NCBI RefSeq assembly: GCF_004519545.1
Contig: NZ_SDKM01000003.1
Coordinates: 1 to 64,000 of the forward strand
Direction of reading: 5' to 3'
From: Nocardioides guangzhouensis
GTDB lineage: Bacteria; Actinomycetota; Actinomycetes; Propionibacteriales; Nocardioidaceae
DNA length: 64,000 nt
A program made the translations under genes and the position numbers. Under the pieces are notes generated by a model. It saw only the letters and a program-made list of their open reading frames with translations. It was not told where the DNA came from and searched no databases. Shown here in pieces: positions 7,487 through 17,260 of the stretch (the stretch's first letter is position 1; each line of letters starts with the position of its first letter).

Positions 7487-8158
7487 CTAACCGATGAGCG
7501 GGAGTCGTGGGTCGGAGTGCGGCGCCCGGCCCGAGGCCGCCCGCACCCAGGCCAGGTCGTCGGCCAGGTCGTCCGGCCGGCCGGCCACGGTACGGCGGGC
7601 CAGGAGCTCGTCCAGGATGCCGGCCGTCGTCGCCACGCCGGCGGTGGTCGCCACGGGCTCACGGTCCAGCGCATCGGTCAGGTCCAGGCCGTGGACCACC
7701 GCCTCGACCACGCGACTGGGTACGAACTCGTCGAGGCGCATCAGTGCGTAGTACCCCGACCCGACCGTGTCCCCCGGGGTGGCCCGAGACTCCTCCACGG
7801 TCTTCCCGAACGTCTCGGCGAGCACCCCGGGCATGTCGCCGGGCCGCTTGCCCTCGACCATCGTGTACGCGTAGTCGTAGACCGCCGGAGCCACCTCCGA
7901 CCGCGGGAAGATGAAGAAGCTGGTCCGGTCGCGACCCGGCTGCCCCTCCTGCGCGCTGTCGATGAGCATCCGGGTCAGCCCGATCGAGATGTCGAAGTGG
8001 CCGGCCAGCTCGAACACCGTCCAGTGCGGCAGGTCAGGGTCGAGCGGCACGAGATGGGTCGGGCGGGCCCAGTCGTCGTCGGCCAGCCCCGTGAAGGTGT
8101 CCAGCACCACCGAGAGCTCCGCGTCCAGCAGGGCGATGTCGTCGTCGAAATGTCCCAT
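7487..8158 (-). CDS. Maleylpyruvate isomerase-like (mycothiol-dependent family) protein
   Basis: 223 aa from the ATG at 8158, chosen for its strong GGGGAGGGG ribosome site. The N-terminal four-helix MDMPI/DinB-like domain is visible (LVPLDPDLPHWTVFELAGHFDISIG), and a later DEFVPSRVVEAVVHGLDLTDAL carries the conserved HGLDL motif. In this superfamily a metal site activates mycothiol for isomerase or transferase reactions. The exact substrate is not known. It fits the other mycothiol-linked genes in the window (mca at 15927). Confidence 0.75.
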   Translation of the reverse strand: MGHFDDDIALLDAELSVVLDTFTGLADDDWARPTHLVPLDPDLPHWTVFELAGHFDISIGLTRMLIDSAQEGQPGRDRTSFFIFPRSEVAPAVYDYAYTMVEGKRPGDMPGVLAETFGKTVEESRATPGDTVGSGYYALMRLDEFVPSRVVEAVVHGLDLTDALDREPVATTAGVATTAGILDELLARRTVAGRPDDLADDLAWVRAASGRAPHSDPRLPLIG

Positions 8159-8227
8159 CGGAACCCCTCCCCAACCGAGGAGCCTACGCCGCGCGGGCAT
8201 GCTCCGCGAGCGCGTCCATGCGTCAGG

Positions 8228-8485
8228 TCAACGACCCCGACCCGACGCGGGAGCACGCCCCAGCAGGCGCAGCGCCTGCCGGTCGTCTCCCGTGTCGACC
8301 TCGACGAAGACCTGGACGGTGCGCCCCGCAGCCCTGGCCTCTGCCCACGCCATCACCTCGTGCACCGAGAGCGTGCCCGTCAGCCGGAACCCCTCGGCAT
8401 CGCTCCCACGGTGCAGGACCACCACGTACGCCGGCTCGTCGGTGATCTGCCCGATGGCCCGCGGATCGGTCGGTGTCACCTTCAT
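8228..8485 (-). CDS. Conserved small protein, unknown
   Basis: 85 aa from the ATG at 8485. It reads as a compact alpha/beta protein (AYVVVLHRGSDAEGFRLTGTLSVHEVMAWAEARAAGRTVQVFVEVD) with a basic tail. I do not recognise the family. It starts 29 bases after the msrA stop in the same direction and could be transcribed with it. Confidence 0.55.
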   Translation of the reverse strand: MKVTPTDPRAIGQITDEPAYVVVLHRGSDAEGFRLTGTLSVHEVMAWAEARAAGRTVQVFVEVDTGDDRQALRLLGRAPASGRGR

Positions 8486-8514
8486 GGGTCCATGCTGCCA
8501 CCGCGGGCCGCGGG

Positions 8515-9156
<642 letters not shown>

Positions 9157-9265
9157 GGTCCCTCCTTCACGGGGGAAGACTCATCGGATCATCCCAACAA
9201 CGTGGTGCCCCGATCCGTTCCCGCCCGGGCGCCGGGACGGGAGCGCCCGGGTCTAGGCTCGCCAC

Positions 9266-10426
9266 GTGACCCAGGAGCACCAGAACAAGTCCGGATTCGA
9301 GACGCGTGCGATCCACGCGGGCTACGAGCCCGACGTGATGACCGGCGCTGTCATCCCGCCCATCTACGCGACCAGCACCTACAAGCAGGACGGTGTCGGC
9401 GGGATGCGCGGCGGCTACGAGTACAGCCGCTCCGCGAACCCGACCCGCACCGCGCTGGAGGGCGTGATCGCGGCCCTGGAGGGTGGCGAGCGCGGCTTCG
9501 CCTTCGCCTCCGGCCTGGCCGCCGAGGACACCCTGGTCCGCGCACTGTGCCGGCCCGGCGACCACGTGGTCATCCCCGACGACGCGTACGGCGGCACCTT
9601 CCGCCTGTTCGACAAGGTCGAGCAGGTCTGGGGCCTGGCGCACAGCCCGGCCCCGGTCTCGGACGTCGCGGCCGTGACCGCCGCGATCCGTCCCGGCGAG
9701 ACGAGGATCGTGTGGGTCGAGACGCCCACCAACCCGCTGCTCAACATCGGCGACATCGAGGCGCTGGCGAACGTCGCGCACGACGCCGGCGCGCTGCTCG
9801 TGGTCGACAACACCTTCGCGTCGCCGTACCTCCAGCAGCCGCTGGGCCTCGGCGCCGACATCGTCGTGCACTCCACCACGAAGTACTGCGGCGGCCACTC
9901 CGACGTGGTCGGCGGGGCGCTCGTGGTCAGCGACCTCGACATGGCCGAGAAGGTCGCCTTCCACCAGAACTCCATGGGCGCCGTCGCGGGCCCGTTCGAC
10001 GCGTTCCTCACGCACCGCGGCCTGAAGACGCTCGGCGTCCGGATGGACCGGCACTGCGACAACGCCGAGAAGGTGGTCGCGTTCCTGGAGGACCACCCGA
10101 AGGTCGCGGACGTGATCTACCCCGGCCTCGCCGCGCATCCCGGCCACGACGTCGCGAAGCGCCAGATGAAGCGCTTCGGCGGCATCGTGTCGTTCCGGGT
10201 GACCGGCGGCGAGCAGCACGCGCTCGACGTGTGCGCGAAGGCGGAGGTGTTCACGCTGGGAGAGTCGCTCGGCGGCGTCGAGTCGCTGATCGAGCACCCC
10301 GGCCGGATGACCCACGCCTCGGTGGCCGGCACCGACCTCGAGGTGCCCGCGGACCTGATCCGGCTCAGCGTCGGCATCGAGACCGCCGACGACCTGCTCG
10401 CCGACCTCGACCGCGCGCTGGCCTGA
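9266..10426 (+). CDS. metB: Cystathionine gamma-synthase
   Basis: 386 aa, GTG start. A Cys/Met-metabolism PLP enzyme: YEYSRSANPTR, FASGLAAEDT, PDDAYGGTFRLF, WVETPTNPLL, and the PLP lysine Lys206 in STTKYCGGHSD. Family and context indicate O-acyl-homoserine plus cysteine to cystathionine in methionine biosynthesis; the closely related gamma-lyase activity cannot be excluded by sequence. A DUF202 gene follows by 11 bases. Confidence 0.92.
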   Translation: MTQEHQNKSGFETRAIHAGYEPDVMTGAVIPPIYATSTYKQDGVGGMRGGYEYSRSANPTRTALEGVIAALEGGERGFAFASGLAAEDTLVRALCRPGDHVVIPDDAYGGTFRLFDKVEQVWGLAHSPAPVSDVAAVTAAIRPGETRIVWVETPTNPLLNIGDIEALANVAHDAGALLVVDNTFASPYLQQPLGLGADIVVHSTTKYCGGHSDVVGGALVVSDLDMAEKVAFHQNSMGAVAGPFDAFLTHRGLKTLGVRMDRHCDNAEKVVAFLEDHPKVADVIYPGLAAHPGHDVAKRQMKRFGGIVSFRVTGGEQHALDVCAKAEVFTLGESLGGVESLIEHPGRMTHASVAGTDLEVPADLIRLSVGIETADDLLADLDRALA

Positions 10427-10437
10427 CCGGACCAGCC

Positions 10438-10746
10438 GTGCAGCCCGACTACCGGTTCACGCTCGCCAACGAGCGCACCCTGCTGGCCTACGAGCGCACC
10501 GCGATCGGGCTGGTCGCGGCGGGGATCGCGGTGCTGCACCTGTTCGAGGGCTGGGGCCAGACCTCGTTCGGCCTGCTGCTGCTCGTGGCCGGCGGGATCG
10601 CCGCCATCGGTGGGTACCTGCGCTTCCGCCGTGTCGAGGCCGCGATCAACGCCGGCGAGCCGCTGCCCGCCAACCCCGCCGTGCACCTGCTGGCCGCCGC
10701 CGTGATCCTGTGCCTGGTCGCGGCGGCGATCTCGGTGCTGCTGTGA
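10438..10746 (+). CDS. DUF202 membrane protein
   Basis: 102 aa, GTG start. It has the DUF202 (YidH-type) opening DYRFTLANERTLLAYERTAIGLVAAGIAVLHLF and three predicted membrane spans at about residues 22-42, 46-62 and 82-101. Function is unknown; family members are short inner-membrane proteins. Tight spacing to metB and glmL suggests co-transcription, though no functional link is evident. Confidence 0.85.
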   Translation: MQPDYRFTLANERTLLAYERTAIGLVAAGIAVLHLFEGWGQTSFGLLLLVAGGIAAIGGYLRFRRVEAAINAGEPLPANPAVHLLAAAVILCLVAAAISVLL

Positions 10747-10756
10747 GCCGCCGCCG

Positions 10757-12181
10757 ATGAGCGCCGTCATCTGCGTCGACTTCGGGTCGACGTTCACCAA
10801 GGCCGCCCTGGTCGACCTGGCCGCGGGGCGGATCGTTGCGGCCGCCTCGCACCGGACCACCATCGACACCGACGTGCTCGACGGGTACGACGCGTGCCGG
10901 GCCGCCCTGGTCGCCGCGGACGCGCGCGCCGCGGACGCGGCGGTGCTGGCCTGCTCCAGCGCCGGCGGCGGGCTGCGGATCGCCGTGGTCGGCAACGAGG
11001 ATCTGGTGACCGCCGAGGCCGGCCGCCGGGTGGCGCTGAGCAGCGGCGGCAAGGTGGTCGGCGTGGTCGGCGTCGCGAGTCGTCCGCCGGAGGAGGGGCC
11101 CTGGCTCCCCGTGGTGCGGACGACCGAGCCGGACGTGGTGCTGCTGACCGGCGGCACGGACGGCGGGAACGCCGAGGTGCTGCTCGGCGCGGCCCGCGAG
11201 CTCGCGGACGCCGGCTGGTCCGGCCCGGTCGTGGTCGCCGGCAACGTCGACGTCCGGGACCAGGTCGCGGAGATCCTCGGCGGGGCCGGGGTGCCGCACG
11301 TCCTCGCCGACAACGTGGTGCCGAAGATCGGGATCCTGGCACCGGACTCGGCCCGTGCGGCGATCCGGGAGATGTTCCTGGCCCACGTGATCGGCGGAAA
11401 GCACCTCTCGTCGCGGGCCGACTTCACCGCGATGGTCCGCGGGGCCACCCCCGACCTGGTGCTCACCGGGGTCGAGCTGCTGGCCCGCGGCATCGACGGC
11501 CGCGAGGGCGCCGGCGACGTGGTCGTGGTCGACGTCGGCGGGGCGACCACCGACGTCCACTCCGTGGTCGAGCCCGACCCGGACACCGCGCTCACCGAGG
11601 ACGGGCTGGCCCGCGAGGTGGTCGCGACCACCGCGGTGACCCGCACCGTCGAGGGCGACCTCGGCCTGCGCTGGTCGGCCGCGCACACGGTCGAGGCGGC
11701 CACCGCGGCCGGGCTCGACGTGCCCGGGCGGCTGGCCGCGGCGGCAGCGGCGCGCACCGCCGACCCCGACCTGCTGCCCGGCGACGACGCCGGGGCGGAC
11801 GACGACGAGGCGATCGCCGCGCTGGCCGCCGGGCTCGCGCTGCGCCGGCACGCCGGCCGGGCCCGGGTGGTGCTCTCGACCGCCGACGACACCGGCCCCG
11901 CCGGCCGGGTGGTCGAGCGCAGCGGCAAGGACCTGCGCGAGGTCGACCTGCTGGTCGCCTCCGGCGGCGTGTTCCGCAACGGGCGCGACGGCGTCGAGCA
12001 CCGGGTGCTGGACGGCCTCGTCGGCGAGGTCCCCGGCGGCTGGCAGCTGCCCCGGGACGCCCGCGTGGTCGTGGACCGGGACTACGTCCTGGCCGCGGCC
12101 GGGCTGCTGGCCGCGGACCACCCGGAGTCGGCGTACCTCCTGACCCGCGCCCTCGCGAGCGCACCCGTCGCCGGTGGGTAG
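10757..12181 (+). CDS. GlmL/MutL-type ASKHA ATPase (glutamate mutase L family)
   Basis: 474 aa. It opens with an ASKHA phosphate-1 motif VDFGSTFTKAALVDL and carries a second nucleotide motif VVVVDVGGATTDVHSVV in the middle, with LLTGGTDGGN between. These match the GlmL (MutL) family, chaperone-like partners of B12-dependent glutamate mutase and other aminomutases. No mutase subunit (glmS/glmE) lies in this window, so the partner must be encoded elsewhere or the protein has another client. Spacing of 10 bases on each side suggests an operon with DUF202 and the permease. Confidence 0.85.
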   Translation: MSAVICVDFGSTFTKAALVDLAAGRIVAAASHRTTIDTDVLDGYDACRAALVAADARAADAAVLACSSAGGGLRIAVVGNEDLVTAEAGRRVALSSGGKVVGVVGVASRPPEEGPWLPVVRTTEPDVVLLTGGTDGGNAEVLLGAARELADAGWSGPVVVAGNVDVRDQVAEILGGAGVPHVLADNVVPKIGILAPDSARAAIREMFLAHVIGGKHLSSRADFTAMVRGATPDLVLTGVELLARGIDGREGAGDVVVVDVGGATTDVHSVVEPDPDTALTEDGLAREVVATTAVTRTVEGDLGLRWSAAHTVEAATAAGLDVPGRLAAAAAARTADPDLLPGDDAGADDDEAIAALAAGLALRRHAGRARVVLSTADDTGPAGRVVERSGKDLREVDLLVASGGVFRNGRDGVEHRVLDGLVGEVPGGWQLPRDARVVVDRDYVLAAAGLLAADHPESAYLLTRALASAPVAGG

Positions 12182-12190
12182 CCTGTCGCC

Positions 12191-13579
12191 GTGAGCAACG
12201 AGGCTGACGGCACCGGGGGAGAGAAGACCCCCGGCACGGGTGCGGGCAGCCGCGCCAGCGAGACCGCGGAGGAGCTCGACCGGAGCCAGCGGGAACGCGC
12301 CGAGACCGAGCACGCCGAGACCATCGGCGAACGCTTCTCGCACCAGCTGGCCCAGCAGTGGGCCGCCATCCGCGCCCAGCGCAACGAACCGGTCTCGATC
12401 GCCACCGGTCCCTCGAACTTCACCCGCGCCCAGGTGCCCTGGGGGCTCGACCTGGCGGCGGCCTGGTCGTGGCGGCTGCTGGTCATCGGTGTCGGCACGT
12501 ACGTCGTGCTGCGGCTCCTGACGTTCTTCGCCGTGGTCACCTTGCCGCTGGTCGTCGCGCTGCTCATCGCCGCCCTGGCGAACCCGGTGGTGCACGGCCT
12601 GCGCCGGATCGGCCTGCCCAGCGGGCTCGCCGCGGGGCTGGTCGTCCTGGCCGGCCTGCTGGCGGTCGCCGCTCTCCTGACGTTCGTCGGACGCGAGATC
12701 GCCGCGGGCGCGCAGGACCTCTCCGACCAGGTGGTCAAGGGCCTCGACGACATCCGCGAGTGGCTGCGGGACGGACCGCTGCACGCCAGCGACTCCCAGA
12801 TCGACGGCTGGATCAAGGAGGTCCAGCGGTCCATCACCGAGCGCAGCAAGGACGCCGAGGTGGTCGGGCAGGTCACCGAGGTGGGCACGGCGGTCGGGCA
12901 CGTGGTGGCCGGCTTCTTCATCGTGCTGTTCTCGACCTACTTCTTCCTCGCCGACGGCGAGCGGATCTGGGCCTGGCTGGTGCGCGTCTTCCCGCGCGCC
13001 GCGCGCCGTCGGGTCGACTCCTCCGGCCGGATCGCCTGGGTGTCGCTGACCCAGTTCGTGCGGGCCACCGTCCTGGTGGCACTGACCGACGCGGTCGGGA
13101 TCATGATCGTGGCCGCGATCCTGAAGGTGCCCTTCGTGCTGCCGATCGGCGTGCTGGTCTTCCTCGGCGCGTTCGTGCCGATGGTCGGCGCGACCGTCGC
13201 CGGCACCGTGGCGGTGCTGGTCGCGTTGGTCGCGCAGGGCCCGCTGACCGCGCTGCTGATGCTCGGCGGCGTGATCCTGGTGCAGCAGATCGAGGGCCAC
13301 ATCCTCCAGCCGTTCCTGATGGGACGGTTCGTCTCGCTGCACCCGCTGGGCGTGATCGTGGCGATCGCGTGCGGCGTGCTGGTGGCCGGCATCGCGGGCG
13401 CGCTGGTCGCCGTACCCCTGGCAGCGGTGGGCAACGCCGTGGTCCAGCACCTCGCCGGCTACACCCTGGTCGGTGACGACGAGCCCGAGGAGAGACTCGA
13501 GGAGGACCGCGTCCGGCAGGGGGAGCCACCGCGTCCCGAGGACCACGACGACACAGCAGACGAGGACGACCGTGCCTGA
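12191..13579 (+). CDS. AI-2E family transporter (membrane permease)
   Basis: 462 aa, GTG start. Residues 1-90 are a charged cytoplasmic region. Paired membrane spans then follow (LLVIGVGTYVVLRLLTFFAVV and LPLVVALLIAALANPVV), a long polar loop of about 80 residues, and five or more spans near the C-terminus, the layout of the TqsA/PerM group. The motif VQQIEGHILQPFLMGRFVSLHPLGV is characteristic. The substrate is unknown; family names reflect AI-2 export in E. coli. The end overlaps ilvA by 8 bases. Confidence 0.9.
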   Translation: MSNEADGTGGEKTPGTGAGSRASETAEELDRSQRERAETEHAETIGERFSHQLAQQWAAIRAQRNEPVSIATGPSNFTRAQVPWGLDLAAAWSWRLLVIGVGTYVVLRLLTFFAVVTLPLVVALLIAALANPVVHGLRRIGLPSGLAAGLVVLAGLLAVAALLTFVGREIAAGAQDLSDQVVKGLDDIREWLRDGPLHASDSQIDGWIKEVQRSITERSKDAEVVGQVTEVGTAVGHVVAGFFIVLFSTYFFLADGERIWAWLVRVFPRAARRRVDSSGRIAWVSLTQFVRATVLVALTDAVGIMIVAAILKVPFVLPIGVLVFLGAFVPMVGATVAGTVAVLVALVAQGPLTALLMLGGVILVQQIEGHILQPFLMGRFVSLHPLGVIVAIACGVLVAGIAGALVAVPLAAVGNAVVQHLAGYTLVGDDEPEERLEEDRVRQGEPPRPEDHDDTADEDDRA

Positions 13580-14792
13580 CACCCCCATCCCCACCGTCAC
13601 CCTGGCCGACATCGAGACCGCCCGCACCGCGCTCGACGGGGTCTCGATCTACACCCCGATGGAGGAGTCCCGGTGGCTGACCGGGCTGGCCGGCGGGCCG
13701 GTCTTCCTCAAGTGCGAGAACCTCCAGCGCACCGGCTCGTTCAAGATCCGCGGCGCCTTCCTGCGGATGTCACGTCTCTCGCCGGAGGAGCGGGCGGCCG
13801 GCGTCGTCGCGGCCTCCGCGGGCAACCACGCGCAAGGGGTGGCGCTGGCCGCGCAGATGCTCGGGATCACCGCGACGGTCTTCATGCCCGAGGGGGCGCC
13901 GATCCCCAAGGAGAAGGCGACCCGGGGGTACGGCGCGCACGTGGTGTTCGAGGGCCGCTACATCGACCAGGCGCTGCAGGCCGCACGACGCTTCGCCGAC
14001 GAGACCGGGGCGGTGCTGATCCACCCCTTCGACCACGAGGACATCGTGGCCGGCCAGGGCACGTGCGGGCTGGAGGTGCTCGAACAGGTGCCCGACGTGC
14101 GCACGGTGCTGGTGCCGACCGGCGGCGGCGGGCTGGTGGCGGGGATGGCCACGGCCATCAAGGCCCTGCGACCCGACGTACGCGTGGTCGCGGTGCAGGC
14201 GGCCGGGGCGGCGGCCCTGCCCGCGTCACTGGCCGAGGGCCACCCGGTGCCGCTGGAGCACATGACCACGATGGCCGACGGCATCGCGGTCGGCTGCCCC
14301 GGCGAGGTGCCGTTCCGGGCGGTGCAGGCCTACGTCGACACCTGCGTGACGGTCTCCGAGGAGTCGCTGGCGCGGGCCGTGCTGGCGCTGGTCGAGCGCG
14401 CCAAGATGGTCGTGGAGCCGGCCGGCGCCGCCGCGGTCGCCGCGCTGCTGGACGACGCCACTGCCTTCGAGACGCCCGCGGTGGCGGTGCTCTCGGGCGG
14501 CAACATCGACCCGCTGCTGCTGGGAAAGGTGATCCGGCACGGCATGGCCGCGGCCGGCCGCTACCTGCACCTCCGCGTGTGCATCCCCGACCTGCCCGGT
14601 GGCCTGGCCCGGCTGCTCACGGAGCTCGCCGAGGCCCAGGCCAACGTGCTCGAGGTCGCGCACGAGCGCATCTCCCCGACCCTGAACATGGACGAGGTGG
14701 AGGTGCAGGTGCAGCTGGAGACCCGCGGCGAGCAGCACGCCGAGCTGGTGCTCAGCCGGCTGCGCGAGCGGGGCTACAAGGTCTTCGAGTGA
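13572..14792 (+). CDS. ilvA: Threonine ammonia-lyase
   Basis: 406 aa from the GTG at 13572; an earlier in-frame ATG lies inside the permease gene. The PLP lysine is Lys58 in GSFKIRGA, the phosphate-binding GGGGLVAG is present, and SAGNHAQGVA and MPEGAPIPKEKATRGYGA are conserved. A single C-terminal ACT domain (about 325-406, HLRVCIPDLPGGLARLLTELA) makes it the shorter, about 400-aa form. It converts threonine to 2-oxobutyrate, for isoleucine synthesis or threonine breakdown; the short form leaves both open. One base separates it from convergent greA. Confidence 0.93.
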   Translation: MPDTPIPTVTLADIETARTALDGVSIYTPMEESRWLTGLAGGPVFLKCENLQRTGSFKIRGAFLRMSRLSPEERAAGVVAASAGNHAQGVALAAQMLGITATVFMPEGAPIPKEKATRGYGAHVVFEGRYIDQALQAARRFADETGAVLIHPFDHEDIVAGQGTCGLEVLEQVPDVRTVLVPTGGGGLVAGMATAIKALRPDVRVVAVQAAGAAALPASLAEGHPVPLEHMTTMADGIAVGCPGEVPFRAVQAYVDTCVTVSEESLARAVLALVERAKMVVEPAGAAAVAALLDDATAFETPAVAVLSGGNIDPLLLGKVIRHGMAAAGRYLHLRVCIPDLPGGLARLLTELAEAQANVLEVAHERISPTLNMDEVEVQVQLETRGEQHAELVLSRLRERGYKVFE

Positions 14793-14793
14793 G

Positions 14794-15288
14794 TCAGCTG
14801 GTGTAGGGGACCGCGTCGAGGATGACGACCTGCTGGACGCCGTTGGGCGCCTCGTAGCTGACGGTCTCACCCTTCTTGTGGCCGTTGATCGCGGTGCCCA
14901 GCGGGGACTGCGGGGAGTAGACGGTCAGGCCCTCGGGCTCGATCTCGCGAGCGCCGAGCAGGAACTTCTCGGCCTCGTCGTCGTCATCGCCGACGAACTT
15001 GTAGGTCACGACCATGCCCGGCTCGACGACCCCGTCGTTCGCCGGGGTCTCCCCGACCTCGGCCCGGCGCAGCATGTCCTCGAGCTGGCGGATCCGCCCC
15101 TCGACCTTGCCCTGCTCCTCGCGGGCGGCGTGGTAGCCGCCGTTCTCCTTGAGGTCGCCCTCGTCGCGCGCGTTGGAGATGCGGTCGATGACCTCCTGGC
15201 GAACGGGGCCCTTGAGGTTCTCGAGCTCGGCCTGGAGCTTGTCGAAAGCGTCCTGGGTCAGCCAGATCGTTTCCTGCTGCTCGGTCAT
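14794..15288 (-). CDS. greA: Transcription elongation factor GreA
   Basis: 164 aa from the ATG at 15288. The N-terminal coiled coil has the catalytic tip (ARDEGDLKENGGYHAAREEQ with the acidic DEGDLKEN), followed by a C-terminal FKBP-like domain ending SPLGTAINGHKKGETVSYEAPNG. It restarts backtracked RNA polymerase by promoting RNA cleavage. The family call is certain. The 216 bases up to the DUF4307 gene should carry its promoter. Confidence 0.97.
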   Translation of the reverse strand: MTEQQETIWLTQDAFDKLQAELENLKGPVRQEVIDRISNARDEGDLKENGGYHAAREEQGKVEGRIRQLEDMLRRAEVGETPANDGVVEPGMVVTYKFVGDDDDEAEKFLLGAREIEPEGLTVYSPQSPLGTAINGHKKGETVSYEAPNGVQQVVILDAVPYTS

Positions 15289-15504
15289 GCGAGTCACTCC
15301 TGTACTTCCATGCGGATGCGGCGCAGCGCCGCAACGTCGTGGTCCACCTCGTCCTGCCCAGGATCGTGACTGTCACCGGGGGAGGGCGTCGGCCCGCTCC
15401 GTCGGCGGCACCGCGGCCCTGCTCGAGGTTGGCGAAAGAACGAGTCTAGCAACGGGCGCCACCGGGGGGCGACTCCCGGCGCGGGCCCTGTCGGCCGAGG
15501 GGGC

Positions 15505-15897
15505 CTACTGCGGGCGGGGCTGGCCGTCGGCGGTGCAGCCGAGCAGCTCCACCGAGTTCGCGACCCGCTCGGTGCGCACGCTGACGGTGTTGCGGCCGTC
15601 GGTCGGCGCGAACGCCAGCTCGCCGACCACGCTGTGGTCCTCCGCGAGCGCCCGCAGCCGGCAGCTCGGGTCCTGCGCCTCGTCGCCGAGCACCACGTCC
15701 ACGACCGCGGAGGCCTCGTGCTGGCCGACGATCTTGTACGTCGCGAGGTCGGACTCCACGGCCGGGTTGCTGTGGAACCAGGTCGCCCAGGCGAGCCACG
15801 AGAGGAACGCCACCGCGACGACCACGGAGACCGCCACGAGCGCCGTACGGCGGCCGCGGCGGTGGGTGCCGTAGCGCTCGGCGAGGTCGGAGGTCAC
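15505..15897 (-). CDS. DUF4307 membrane protein
   Basis: 130 aa, GTG start. One membrane anchor (residues 20-42, LVAVSVVVAVAFLSWLAWATWF) is followed by an exported beta-rich domain with a conserved Cys pair (DPSCRLRALAE and LLGCTADG). This is the actinobacterial DUF4307 family, commonly found between greA and mca. Function unknown. Its start is 29 bases from the divergent mca start, suggesting a shared control region. Confidence 0.88.
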   Translation of the reverse strand: MTSDLAERYGTHRRGRRTALVAVSVVVAVAFLSWLAWATWFHSNPAVESDLATYKIVGQHEASAVVDVVLGDEAQDPSCRLRALAEDHSVVGELAFAPTDGRNTVSVRTERVANSVELLGCTADGQPRPQ

Positions 15898-15926
15898 CCC
15901 CGAATCGTCCCACCTAGACTCCTCGC

Positions 15927-16808
15927 ATGCAGAACCAGCCCCGGACCGGCCTCCGGCTCATGCACGTGCACGCCCACCCCGACGACGAGTCGAGCAAGGG
16001 GGCGGCCACCACCGCGAAGTACGTCCACGAGGGCGTCGACGTGCACGTGGTGACCTGCACCGGCGGTGAGCGCGGCTCCGTGCTGAACCCGAAGATGGAC
16101 CGGCCCGACGTCCGCGCGAACATCACCGAGATCCGGCGCCGCGAGATGGAGGAGGCCCGCGACATCCTCGGCGTCACCCAGGACTGGCTCGGGTTCGTCG
16201 ACTCCGGGTGGCCCGAGGGCGACCCGAAGCCGCCACTGCCGGAGGGCTGCTTCGCCGTGGTGCCGCTGGAGGAGGCGGCCGCGCCGCTGGTGAGGCTGAT
16301 CCGGTCCTTCCGGCCGCACGTGATCACGACGTACGACGAGCGCGGGGGCTACCCGCACCCCGACCACATCATGTGCCACCAGGTGACGATGGCGGCCTGG
16401 GAGGCGGCGGCCGACCCCGACCGCTACCCCGAGGCGGGAGAGCCGTGGCAGCCGCTGAAGCTCTACTACCACCACTCCTTCAACCGGCCCCGGATGCAGG
16501 CGCTGCACGACGCGATGCTTGCGCACGGCCTGGAGTCGCCGTGGGCGGAGCGGCTGGAGGAGTGGAAGCCGGACCCGGAGTGGGACGCCCGGATCACCAC
16601 CAGGGTGCCCTGCGCCGAGTGGTTCGGCACCCGCGACCAGGCGCTGCTCGCGCACGCCACCCAGATCGACCCGGACGGCTTCTGGTTCGCAGTCCCGCGG
16701 GAGCTGCAGGAGAAGATCTGGCCGACCGAGGACTACGAGCTCGTGCACAGCCACGTCGACTCCGCGAACCCCGAGGACGACCTGTTCGCCGGGATCACCC
16801 CCGAGTGA
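15927..16808 (+). CDS. mca: Mycothiol S-conjugate amidase
   Basis: 293 aa. It is a LmbE-type zinc amidase: AHPDDE with His17 and Asp20, and GYPHPDH with His147 as the third metal ligand. It cleaves mycothiol-toxin conjugates to mercapturic acids and GlcN-Ins. The related MshB deacetylase is distinguished by the longer C-terminal region with [15 protein letters not shown] and ELVHSHVDS found here. Its presence shows the organism uses mycothiol, a marker of Actinobacteria. Confidence 0.95.
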   Translation: MQNQPRTGLRLMHVHAHPDDESSKGAATTAKYVHEGVDVHVVTCTGGERGSVLNPKMDRPDVRANITEIRRREMEEARDILGVTQDWLGFVDSGWPEGDPKPPLPEGCFAVVPLEEAAAPLVRLIRSFRPHVITTYDERGGYPHPDHIMCHQVTMAAWEAAADPDRYPEAGEPWQPLKLYYHHSFNRPRMQALHDAMLAHGLESPWAERLEEWKPDPEWDARITTRVPCAEWFGTRDQALLAHATQIDPDGFWFAVPRELQEKIWPTEDYELVHSHVDSANPEDDLFAGITPE

Positions 16809-16842
16809 CCGGTCCGTCCCGCGCGGGTGGGAGACTGGACGC

Positions 16843-17082
16843 ATGAACACCGTGGTCGCGACCTTCCTGCTGGTGCTCGCCGACGGCACCCCCGAGGCCA
16901 AGGACGTGAAGGCGGGCTGGCTGGCCTTCTGGATCTTCATGGGTCTCGTCGCCGCCACCGCGCTCCTGTGCTGGAGCTTCGTCCGCCAGCTGCGCAAGGC
17001 CCAGGCGGCCAAGGACGCCGGCGTCTACGGCGACACCGTCGCCGACCCCGACTCCGAGCCCCGCAAGCCCCAGCCCCACTGA
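16843..17082 (+). CDS. Small membrane protein, unknown
   Basis: 79 aa from the ATG at 16843. One or two spans: a hydrophobic N-terminus (VVATFLLVLADG) and a strong span AGWLAFWIFMGLVAATALLCWSFV, followed by a charged tail SFVRQLRKAQAAKDAGVYGD. Similar small proteins are commonly found behind mca in actinobacteria; the role is not known. A large inverted repeat begins 18 bases after its stop. Confidence 0.7.
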   Translation: MNTVVATFLLVLADGTPEAKDVKAGWLAFWIFMGLVAATALLCWSFVRQLRKAQAAKDAGVYGDTVADPDSEPRKPQPH

Positions 17083-17099
17083 CCCTCTTGCCGGGATCG

Positions 17100-17152
17100 T
17101 CCCCAACGTTCGAGGGGGATCCGGGCCGGTCCGACCCCTCGAACGTTGGGGA
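17100..17152. repeat. Perfect 18-bp inverted repeat, composite repeat copy 1
   Basis: The left arm TCCCCAACGTTCGAGGGG (17100-17117) is exactly complementary to 17135-17152; the spacer is 17 bases. The first 16 spacer bases (17118-17133) recur exactly in the copy at 18073-18133. The shared sequence begins at the stop codon of the preceding gene in both places. No T-run follows, so if it is a terminator it is of the actinobacterial U-poor type. Confidence 0.75.
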
Positions 17153-17205
17153 GCATCCAGCCCCGCGACGGGATGGTCCGCGACCTTCTGGCTCGTCCGG
17201 CTCCC

Positions 17206-17231
17206 GATTTCGCACCAGGATTTCGCACCAG
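17206..17231. repeat. Tandem duplication, 2 x 13 bp
   Basis: GATTTCGCACCAG occurs twice without a gap at 17206-17218 and 17219-17231. The pair lies inside a 10-bp inverted repeat (17174-17183 and 17236-17245). Confidence 0.8.
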
Positions 17232-17260
17232 GACGTCGCGGACCACCGACTCGATCGCCC

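Noticed and set aside
10646..13627. A 993-codon minus-strand frame over glmL and the AI-2E permease
   Set aside because: It opposes two conserved genes and has the His/Arg/Gln/Asp-rich make-up of a frame opposite to a real gene.
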